From Acinetobacter albensis (GTDB lineage Bacteria > Pseudomonadota > Gammaproteobacteria > Pseudomonadales > Moraxellaceae), in the NCBI RefSeq assembly GCF_900095025.1, contig NZ_FMBK01000008.1, forward strand, positions 62,001-126,000: 64,000 bases of DNA, given 5' to 3'. The notes below the pieces were generated by a model, which saw only the letters and a program-made list of their open reading frames with translations, was not told the DNA's origin and made no database searches. This document shows, in pieces, positions 58,101 through 64,000 of this stretch. The position numbers and the translations under genes are program-made. Each line of letters opens with the position of its first letter. The first letter of the stretch is position 1.

Positions 58101-58635
58101 TGGCAATCTGCCGAGTGCCAAACATCATCGCCAGAATGGCTAAAACACCCGTCAGGAAAAGTACGCCATTGGTGGTGCTTTCAATGCCAGAGTTTTGCTG
58201 CAGAATCACTGCTGCACTTAAAGCAATCGCTCTAAGCTGTAAGGCCAAGTAGGGCACAATTGCAATCACGGCAAGAATAGTCACCAAAGATGCCAGTGTG
58301 CCGCTTTTGCCATAGCGGGCTGCAATAAAGTCAGCGATCGATGAAATGGCATGATGTTGACGGACTCGACCTAGGCGTCGCCAAATATCATAACCGACAC
58401 CGACAAAAATGAGCGGACCAAGGTAAATGGGCAGGAAAATAATTCCTTCACGAACTGCGGCACCCGTCGCACCGTAAAATGTCCAAGAAGAACAATACAC
58501 GCCTAATGTTAGACTAAAGAGAAGCATACGGCCACGCGTGCTTAATCGACTTGCGTGTTTTTCACCAAAAAATGCACAAATAAAAAGTAATGCGATATAG
58601 AGGGCAAGAACCCCCATGATGAGCCAGCTATTCAT
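55144..58635 (-). CDS. crbS: Transporter-fused hybrid histidine kinase, CrbS/MxtR-like
   Basis: The 1163-residue sensor begins with about 530 residues of a sodium/solute symporter (SLC5-like) fold with 12-13 membrane segments. A linker, a PAS domain (about 645-760, VVDENMCLVAWNN) and HisKA with the phosphoacceptor in AAASHDLLQPMHA follow. HATPase blocks NFVSNALRYTAKGR, WDTGPGIAEEQR and GLGLGLAIV come next, then a C-terminal receiver domain with DNDE and VDQHLNN. This is the CrbS/MxtR plan that pairs with CrbR/ErdR to control acetate use. Divergent yjcH-actP is 205 bases away, supporting that role. The ligand and whether the symporter part transports are unknown. Confidence 0.87.
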   Translation of the reverse strand: MNSWLIMGVLALYIALLFICAFFGEKHASRLSTRGRMLLFSLTLGVYCSSWTFYGATGAAVREGIIFLPIYLGPLIFVGVGYDIWRRLGRVRQHHAISSIADFIAARYGKSGTLASLVTILAVIAIVPYLALQLRAIALSAAVILQQNSGIESTTNGVLFLTGVLAILAMMFGTRQIANTEQHGGLMLAVAFESFVKLFALLCVALFFVFEAPDNLKQISSDVANTFKEVQLFGVPDTFWVQTMLAALAIICLPRQFHVAVVELRDEKHIRGARRWFAIYLILTTIAIIPIASWALHAAPHFLAIPDVAVLSLPLSYDQEWLTLLAFLGGFSASTGMLLVSSVALSIMLSNDLIMPALWRTGLLSRHDKRLPLVLKFTRRICILAVMLLGFLFFHFFNDIDQLSVFGLLAFSAVAQFSPALIGGLYWRGGSKQGVYAGLIVGFLVWAYTLLFPTVLRSLPTEYQQFAQNFLQQGPLGVSWLRPEALLGFESFAALTHGVIWALGLNILLYIWISRIFRPSIAEQIQAESFFYYETKPLPAQSMTHDTNYLQHDVARLKVGDLIALAKRITGEGPTQKAFQQFCTQNNVILNENSSANGMWWRFTEQYLAGTIGAASARTLLTTAMVNNGLALGQVANILDQASQWQRFNQNLIMTMIDHMTQGVSVVDENMCLVAWNNQYLKLFDYPKDIVYVGCPIADLIRYNAERGECGPGSVEEHVRKRIHWMAMGNAHEFERIRKDGRVIQMRGNPIQGGGFVTTFADITAFRENEAFLEGRVQDRTQQLANALSEQQLAREQADRANMSKSRFIAAASHDLLQPMHAARLFSTALEQSVQSDEDRKTLQQLDRALHGAESMLSALLDIARLEGGTIQPKRQPYPLHDLLSDLELQFKSIAAQRGIQFRVHDVQFWIDTDPQWIRRIIQNFVSNALRYTAKGRVIVGVLRSAEQAQTIRIGVWDTGPGIAEEQRIKLFQEFERCGHTSPWGEQGLGLGLAIVQRMTHLLEYPMHVYSEYGKGSCFMIEVPIVPAPKVALTPLQAIPLKSKAYKILCLDNDETILEGMSTLLTKWGYQVFKATEPEQALILIQQENIQVWLVDQHLNNHKIGLDFILENRQEQVPVALITADSDPELPQSLKELNIVLLKKPLKPASLRSWLSGLKIYNS

Positions 58636-58711
58636 ATTGTCTACAGTGTAACGCTATGCGTTCATCATACCTTATCTCGTAATCTGACGGCTTGAGTTGA
58701 TCAAAATTTAA

Positions 58712-58723
58712 CGACCAAAGTCG
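58712..58723. promoter_or_regulatory. Candidate CrbR site upstream of yjcH-actP
   Basis: CGACCAAAGTCG is a perfect 4-bp dyad around CAAA, within TTAACGACCAAAGTCGTAAT. It lies 118 bases ahead of the yjcH ATG and shares 11 of 12 bases with the motif ahead of acs. Confidence 0.5.
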
Positions 58724-58747
58724 TAATTACAACAACCGCACAAGATT

Positions 58748-58785
58748 GTTAACTTAGACAACGTAATCGTTAACTTAGACAACGT
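58748..58785. repeat. 17-bp direct repeat with 21-bp period in the crbS/yjcH promoter region
   Basis: GTTAACTTAGACAACGT occurs at 58748-58764 and 58769-58785. The 21-bp period places both on the same DNA face, as for tandem binding of an activator dimer. It lies 56-93 bases upstream of yjcH. Confidence 0.9.
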
Positions 58786-58840
58786 CATAATTCGAATTAA
58801 AAAATAGTGCCTAAATTGGGTGCAAATAGGAGGATTGGTT

Positions 58841-59173
58841 ATGGATGAGAGACAGGTAGAAAGAATTCTACAGAATCCAAAATTTAAACAAATGGTCAGC
58901 AAAAAAAGCGCCTTAAGTTGGACGCTAACCGGCATTATGCTGTTTGTATATGTAGGTTTCATGTTGCTGGTGGGTTATAACAAAGAATTTCTAATGAGTT
59001 CTTTTAGTGGTGGTGTAACCACTTGGGGAATCCCACTCGGCTTAAGCATCATCGTTTTATCATTTGTACTGTGCGGTGTGTATTCTTATGTTGCCAATAA
59101 GATCCTTGATCCATTGACGCAAGATGCAATGAAAGAAGTGGAAGCGATTGCGAATGAAAAAGGACAGTATTAA
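58841..59173 (+). CDS. yjcH: DUF485 membrane protein YjcH
   Basis: A 110-residue two-TM inner-membrane protein of the DUF485 family, normally encoded just before actP and thought to assist acetate uptake. It begins [18 protein letters not shown] and has hydrophobic segments at about 29-50 and 63-85. ATG 58841 is set by a perfect AGGAGG seven bases upstream; an earlier in-frame start would overlap it. The stop is one base before actP begins. Confidence 0.92.
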   Translation: MDERQVERILQNPKFKQMVSKKSALSWTLTGIMLFVYVGFMLLVGYNKEFLMSSFSGGVTTWGIPLGLSIIVLSFVLCGVYSYVANKILDPLTQDAMKEVEAIANEKGQY

Positions 59174-59174
59174 T

Positions 59175-60890
59175 ATGAAAACGACTTCATTCAAAGCTCA
59201 GGCACTGGCTCTGGCGACTGTACTTTTTTCAGGTATGGCATGGGCTGGACCAGATTTAGGTGTGGCTGAACAACAAGCCACCAATTGGCATGCCATTATC
59301 ATGTTCGTCATTTTTGTTGCTTTTACTTTGGTCATTACCAAATGGGCAGCAAAACAAACCACCAATACTGCTGATTTTTATACGGCTGGTGGCGGAATTT
59401 CAGGTTTCCAAAATGGACTGGCGATTGCAGGCGACTACATGTCTGCTGCATCGTTCTTGGGTATTTCTGCACTGGTGTTCAGCTCTGGTTTTGATGGCTT
59501 GCTCTATTCACTTGGTTTCATGGTGGGTTGGCCGATTGTTTTATTCTTGGTCGCAGAGCGTTTACGTAATTTAGGTAAATACAATCTATCGGATGTGGTT
59601 TCATTTCGCTTAGAAGAAAAACCAGTACGTACTTTAGCCGCCATCAGTTCATTGGTTGTGGTTGCATTCTATCTGATTGCACAAATGGTCGGTGCAGGCC
59701 AGCTGATCAAATTACTCTTTGGTTTGAACTATAATATTGCTGTGGTGATTGTCGGTTTATTGATGATGGCTTATGTCATTTTTGGCGGTATGTTGGCCAC
59801 GACTTGGGTACAGATCATTAAAGCGGTAATGTTACTGAGTGGTGCGACTTTCATGGCATTTATGGTCATGAAAAGTGTCGGTTTTAGCTTTACCACAATG
59901 TTTGAACAATCGATTCAAGTATTCAGTCAAGTTCATGGCATGAGTCTAGCAGAAGCAGGCAATATCATGGGGCCTGGTAAACTGGCGGCAAATCCTCTTG
60001 ATGCGATTTCATTGGGTCTAGCACTCATGTTTGGTACTGCAGGTTTACCGCATATTTTAATGCGTTTCTTTACAGTAAAGGATGCCAAAGAAGCACGTAA
60101 ATCAGTTGTTGTCGCAACAGGCTTTATTGGTTATTTTTACCTGTTAACCTTCATTATTGGTTTCGGTGCGATTTTGTTTGTTTCAAACAATCCACAATTC
60201 CTTGATGTAGCGAAAATGGCAGTCACAGGTAAGTTAGAGTTGGTTGGCGGTAGCAATATGGCTGCGGTGCATTTAAGTGATGCGCTGGGTGGTGACTTAT
60301 TTATGGGCTTCATTTCAGCCGTCGCATTTGCCACAATTCTTGCTGTAGTTGCAGGTTTGACGTTGTCAGGCGCTTCTGCCATTTCCCATGACTTATATGC
60401 AAACGTATTCAAAAAGGGTCAAACGACACCTGAATCTGAACTTCGTATGTCTAAAATTGCAACTTTAGGTCTTGCGATTTTTGCCATGATTTTGGGTATT
60501 TTGTTCGAGAAACAAAACGTAGCCTTTATGGTTGGTTTAGCATTCTCGGTTGCTGCATGTGCCAACTTCCCAGTACTGGTTTTGTCTATGTTCTGGAAAG
60601 GTTTAACTACACGTGGTGCGGTCATTGGTGGTGTGGTCGGTCTATCTTTAGCAGTGCTGTTGATTGTTCTGTCTAAAGCCGTTTGGGTCGATACTTTGGG
60701 TATTTCTGATACACCAATCAATCCATTTAATGGCCCTGCAATCTTTGCGATGCCGTTGTCATTCTTCTGTTGTTGGTTATTCTCTGTAACGGATCACTCT
60801 GCACGTGCACAGGCGGAACGTAAAGCATTTGATGCGCAATATGTTCGTTCACAAACAGGGATTGGCATCTCAGGTGCTTCTGATCACTAA
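59175..60890 (+). CDS. actP: Cation/acetate symporter
   Basis: ActP imports acetate with Na+ or H+. The 571-residue SSSF-family protein has a signal-like N-terminus, then 13 TM segments. The SSSF motifs [27 protein letters not shown] (split as [10 protein letters not shown] and [10 protein letters not shown]) and [14 protein letters not shown] are visible. ATG 59175 is one base past the yjcH stop, with AAGGA inside yjcH, so the two are coupled. Its transporter partner genes acs and crbS/crbR lie nearby. Confidence 0.95.
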   Translation: MKTTSFKAQALALATVLFSGMAWAGPDLGVAEQQATNWHAIIMFVIFVAFTLVITKWAAKQTTNTADFYTAGGGISGFQNGLAIAGDYMSAASFLGISALVFSSGFDGLLYSLGFMVGWPIVLFLVAERLRNLGKYNLSDVVSFRLEEKPVRTLAAISSLVVVAFYLIAQMVGAGQLIKLLFGLNYNIAVVIVGLLMMAYVIFGGMLATTWVQIIKAVMLLSGATFMAFMVMKSVGFSFTTMFEQSIQVFSQVHGMSLAEAGNIMGPGKLAANPLDAISLGLALMFGTAGLPHILMRFFTVKDAKEARKSVVVATGFIGYFYLLTFIIGFGAILFVSNNPQFLDVAKMAVTGKLELVGGSNMAAVHLSDALGGDLFMGFISAVAFATILAVVAGLTLSGASAISHDLYANVFKKGQTTPESELRMSKIATLGLAIFAMILGILFEKQNVAFMVGLAFSVAACANFPVLVLSMFWKGLTTRGAVIGGVVGLSLAVLLIVLSKAVWVDTLGISDTPINPFNGPAIFAMPLSFFCCWLFSVTDHSARAQAERKAFDAQYVRSQTGIGISGASDH

Positions 60891-60911
60891 GGTTTAAAAC
60901 TTCACATAAAC

Positions 60912-60937
60912 AAGTCCCTACGGGGGCTTTTTTTTTG
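60912..60937 (+). terminator. Terminator of yjcH-actP
   Basis: AAGTCCC and GGGGCTT pair (one G-T) around TACGG, followed by a run of nine or so T. Confidence 0.85.
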
Positions 60938-61168
60938 TCGAATTGATCTGAGTTTTTGTTAAGAGTGAACAATAAAATGTCCAAACTTGTCGAACTCAGC
61001 TACTTTAATGCTCGATTCAGAATGATGAGTCAGGTTATTTTTAAACTTATTTGTAGATAAAATTTCATACAAATATAGTGAGAGTGAGTAATTCAATTCA
61101 TGTTAGATTCAACAGAACCTCAATAAAGCTAAAACTTGATTAAAAATAAAAATAGAATGGAGCCATAC

Positions 61169-61858
61169 ATGCATGCCCTGATTGGTATATGGAAAGTTTT
61201 TCGTTTATTGCCGAGTGCTTGGCTACTGTTATTACAATTCTTTATTTTAATCTTATCAGTTGTGGTTAATCACAGTGCGACCTATCGGACTTTAACGTGG
61301 GTATTGGGCGTTTTAGTCTTATTGATTATTGCCAAAGTCATACGACAGACGCCTATGTTTACGATTATCGGACTTGTTTTTGTAGGAGGTGCAGTCTTTT
61401 TCTCGCTATTGCATTTACTCGGTGTGCAGCACGTCATGATTCAAGTGATTGCTCATGCCTTTGAAGCGGCCGCTTATTTTAGTGCAGCCTATGGCTTACT
61501 GCGTTATATGTTTGAAGACCGTTACCTTACCAAAGATGAACTATTTGCAGCGGGTGCCGTATTTACTCTGATTGCTTGGGGCTTTGCATTTTTATATAAC
61601 ATTTGCCAACTGCTCATGCCTTTGAGTTTTCAAAATCCCAATATCACCGGTTTACAAACATGGTTAGATTTATTGTTTCTCAGTTTTAGTCTCCAATCTG
61701 CGACAGGGCTTTCAGATTTGATTCCGATTAGTGCACCTGCGCGTGTGCTTGCCATGCTACAGATGTTTTGTGGTGTAATGTATTTAGCCCTCGTTGTATC
61801 GCGTTTAATTGCGCTGCAATATATTGCCCATTTACCCAATCAAGATAAATTGAATTAA
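61169..61858 (+). CDS. Ion-channel-like membrane protein with unusual filter
   Basis: The 229-residue protein has about six hydrophobic segments. The last part looks like a two-TM pore module: FSLQSATGLSDLIPIS between two helices, in the position of a K+ channel P-loop (Ion_trans_2-like). The filter reads T-G-L-S-D rather than T-V-G-Y-G-D, so potassium selectivity cannot be assumed. ATG 61169 has GGAG six bases upstream; earlier starts lack one. It is probably monocistronic. The assignment is by fold pattern. Confidence 0.7.
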   Translation: MHALIGIWKVFRLLPSAWLLLLQFFILILSVVVNHSATYRTLTWVLGVLVLLIIAKVIRQTPMFTIIGLVFVGGAVFFSLLHLLGVQHVMIQVIAHAFEAAAYFSAAYGLLRYMFEDRYLTKDELFAAGAVFTLIAWGFAFLYNICQLLMPLSFQNPNITGLQTWLDLLFLSFSLQSATGLSDLIPISAPARVLAMLQMFCGVMYLALVVSRLIALQYIAHLPNQDKLN

Positions 61859-62035
61859 GAATAATGGATGTAGATTCTGTTACAGGAATGTAACTGCTTT
61901 ATTTATATCATTAAATTAATATGCCCTCAGTGTTTGCAAATTTCTACTGAAAGCATATTGGCTTCATCTCTGTAAAATGCGTCTATTTTGGCCTCACGGT
62001 CTGTCATATTCATTTAAAAAATAAATGGGGGATTT

Positions 62036-64000
62036 ATGCCTTCGAAAAATCCATCTTGGTTTGCCAACGTCAATCCAAATGTTTTTTTAAGTACGGTTGT
62101 TATTATTGGGCTGTTTCTGGCTGTTGTCGTTTTAGCACCGAATTCATTTGATTTGATCACCAAACAGCTGAACCAATGGGTCACTGACTCATTTAGCTGG
62201 TTTTATGTTTTATCTGTTGCCATATTTCTGATTTTATTGATTTATATCGCTTTATCCGATATGGGAAAAATCAAGTTAGGTCCAGATCATAGCCAACCTA
62301 CGTATAGTAACGGCTCTTGGTTTGCCATGTTATTTACTGCAGGCATGGGCATTGGACTCATGTTTTTTGGGGTGGCTGAACCCGTAATGCACTATGTTTC
62401 TCCTCCTACAGGGGAGGGTGAAACCATCCAAGCTGCGCAAACGGCAATGCAAGTGACCTTTTTTCATTGGGGTTTACATGCATGGGCAATTTATACTGTC
62501 GTGGGTTTGTCCTTGGCCTATTTTGCTTATCGACATAACCTGCCTTTAAAAATTCGCTCTGCCTTGTATCCGATTATCGGACGAAAAATCTATGGCCCAA
62601 TCGGTGATGCAGTCGATACCTTTGCCACCATCGGTACTGTTTTTGGTGTCGCGACCACCCTTGGATTTGGCGTGACACAAATCAACTCTGGTTTGAATTA
62701 TCTGTTTGGCATTGAGCAAGCACCCAGTACTCAAGTGGTTTTGATTATTGTCGTGAGTGCTATGGCATCCATGTCGGTGTTTTTAGGTTTAGACAAAGGC
62801 ATTAAACGGCTGTCTGAACTGAATTTAATTCTTGCTCTCACCCTTTTACTGTTTGTGTTTTTTGCCAGTTCATCGATTTATTTGCTGCAAACCACCATCC
62901 AAAATGCAGGGCAGTACATTTCAAATTTATTTACCATGACATTTAATTTATATGCCTATCAACCCAATGGCTGGATTGGGGGATGGACCATTATGTATTG
63001 GGCATGGTGGATTTCATGGTCACCCTTTGTTGGCATGTTTATCGCCCGCGTATCCAAAGGTCGCAGTATTCGCGAGTTTATTGTCGGGGTATTGCTTATT
63101 CCAACAGGCTTTACTTTAATTTGGATGGGTTTTATGGGAAATGCTGCGTTATACAGCATTTTGCATGAGAGTAATCAGGCTTTGGTTTTGGCCGTACAAC
63201 GCGATTCGTCAGTAGCATTGTTTGAGTTTTTACACAGTTTACCTTTTTCATCTGTCATGAGCTTACTGGCGACCTTTTTGGTGATGCTCTTTTTTGTCAC
63301 TTCGGCCGATTCAGGTGCATTAGTCACCGATTATTTGACCGCAAAATCTGAAAATTCTCCAACATGGCAAAGACTTTTTTGGACAGTATTGATGGCTGTT
63401 TTAGCCATCGTATTGCTTCTGGTCGGGGGGTTAAGTGCCTTACAATCTGCCACGATGATGAGTGCGCTACCATTTACATTCATTATGTTGTTTATTTGCT
63501 GGGGATTATTGAAAGCATTGCGTTTGGATGTGACCAAAATGAATGCCTTACAAGAGGCAAGAATTACCCCGCGTGCTATTCAAAATCCACGTAGTTGGCA
63601 ACAGCGTTTGGGTTTGATTATGCATTATCCGCATAACCAACAAGAGGTTCGAGACTATATTGATACACAGGTTTCGGTGGCTTTTAATCAGGTGAAGAAA
63701 GAGTTTAAACGTCGGCAGCTTGAAGTGTCCATTCAAAATATTCAGTATGGTATGGAACTTAGGGTTGATCATCAGAATGAAAGTAACTTTGTTTATCAAG
63801 TGGTTGCCCGAGAAACGGTTCCACCGAGTTTTATGGCAGAAATGACTTCGGATGAAATAACGTATTATCAAGCTGAAGTTTTTCTCAGAGAAGGTGGACA
63901 AAATTATGATGTTATGGACTGGACTTTAGATGATTTATTACAAGATATTATCGACCAGTACGAACGTCATTTACATTTTTTAAGCTTGATCCGAACTTCT
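62036..64000 (+). CDS. BCCT-family transporter, BetT-like (3' end outside window)
   Basis: The frame runs 655 codons from ATG 62036 to the window end without a stop. Behind GGGGGA, the protein has about 12 TM segments with the BCCT signatures AGMGIGLMFFGVAEPVMHY and MYWAWWISWSPFVGMFIARVSKGRS. After about residue 520 a long soluble tail begins, including QVSVAFNQVKKEFKRRQ. Long cytoplasmic tails are typical of BetT-type choline transporters, which sense osmolality. The substrate, choline or glycine betaine, is inferred from family only. Confidence 0.88.
   Translation, partial: MPSKNPSWFANVNPNVFLSTVVIIGLFLAVVVLAPNSFDLITKQLNQWVTDSFSWFYVLSVAIFLILLIYIALSDMGKIKLGPDHSQPTYSNGSWFAMLFTAGMGIGLMFFGVAEPVMHYVSPPTGEGETIQAAQTAMQVTFFHWGLHAWAIYTVVGLSLAYFAYRHNLPLKIRSALYPIIGRKIYGPIGDAVDTFATIGTVFGVATTLGFGVTQINSGLNYLFGIEQAPSTQVVLIIVVSAMASMSVFLGLDKGIKRLSELNLILALTLLLFVFFASSSIYLLQTTIQNAGQYISNLFTMTFNLYAYQPNGWIGGWTIMYWAWWISWSPFVGMFIARVSKGRSIREFIVGVLLIPTGFTLIWMGFMGNAALYSILHESNQALVLAVQRDSSVALFEFLHSLPFSSVMSLLATFLVMLFFVTSADSGALVTDYLTAKSENSPTWQRLFWTVLMAVLAIVLLLVGGLSALQSATMMSALPFTFIMLFICWGLLKALRLDVTKMNALQEARITPRAIQNPRSWQQRLGLIMHYPHNQQEVRDYIDTQVSVAFNQVKKEFKRRQLEVSIQNIQYGMELRVDHQNESNFVYQVVARETVPPSFMAEMTSDEITYYQAEVFLREGGQNYDVMDWTLDDLLQDIIDQYERHLHFLSLIRTS

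Overview
The window looks like ordinary Acinetobacter core chromosome. Codon use is AT-rich throughout. Diagnostic genes include a Crc homologue divergent from pyrE, a reduced dcw cluster (murG-murC-ddl-ftsQ-ftsA-ftsZ) followed by lpxC and a dciA-type gene, an Omp33-36-like porin, and a complete acetate-utilisation block. I found no insertion sequence, prophage, integron, CRISPR array, rRNA or tRNA. The genus call is an inference from gene content and order.

Layout. 1-5.7 kb: the end of an outer-membrane barrel gene, dsbD, a badly decayed glutathione S-transferase relic, a membrane diguanylate cyclase, an azoreductase and an HSL-type esterase. 5.8-8.7 kb: a DUF2147 periplasmic protein, an ArsC-like reductase, crc and pyrE, with a GGA-rich candidate small RNA just downstream of crc. 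8.8-13.3 kb: a Fur-boxed TonB siderophore receptor and a duplicated-DUF4394 lipoprotein. 13.8-16.1 kb: an OhrR-like regulator divergent from glutathione peroxidase, then gshB. 16.4-25.9 kb: the cell wall and division cluster, lpxC, dciA and an M23 peptidase. 26.2-30.9 kb: aceE-aceF. 31.0-37.8 kb: a manganese (yybP-ykoY) riboswitch with its TMEM165/GDT1 exporter, a YkgJ-type protein, guaB, glmM, pdxH and recJ. 38.0-45.9 kb: porin, frameshifted prfB, an ArsR regulator with an Old Yellow Enzyme, waaA, rsmE, an MscS channel and a DUF805 protein. 46.2-60.9 kb: acs, a DszC/SfnB-like flavoprotein, a membrane protein, the msuE-sfnG sulfone module, a NarL-type response regulator, an unrecognised protein, a transporter-fused hybrid histidine kinase, then yjcH-actP. 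61.2-64.0 kb: an ion-channel-like protein and a BCCT transporter cut by the window end.

How the genes fit together. The clearest system is the acetate switch: acs (activation), actP/yjcH (uptake) and a CrbS/CrbR-type (MxtR/ErdR-type) two-component pair lie within 15 kb. A shared near-palindromic motif, CGACCAAAGYCG, sits 110-130 bp upstream of both acs and yjcH and is a plausible CrbR operator. Thiol and peroxide defence genes (OhrR-like regulator, Gpx, GshB) also sit together, with three 15-bp-spaced dyads in the divergent promoter.

The most novel-looking element is on the minus strand at about 6871-7040. It has eight GGA trinucleotides, at least three of them in hairpin loops, and ends in a rho-independent terminator. 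This is the architecture of a CsrA/RsmA-sequestering RNA, here placed in or after the 3' UTR of crc. Another odd element is a nine-codon ORF ahead of murG whose 16-bp leader is an exact copy of the murG leader at identical spacing.
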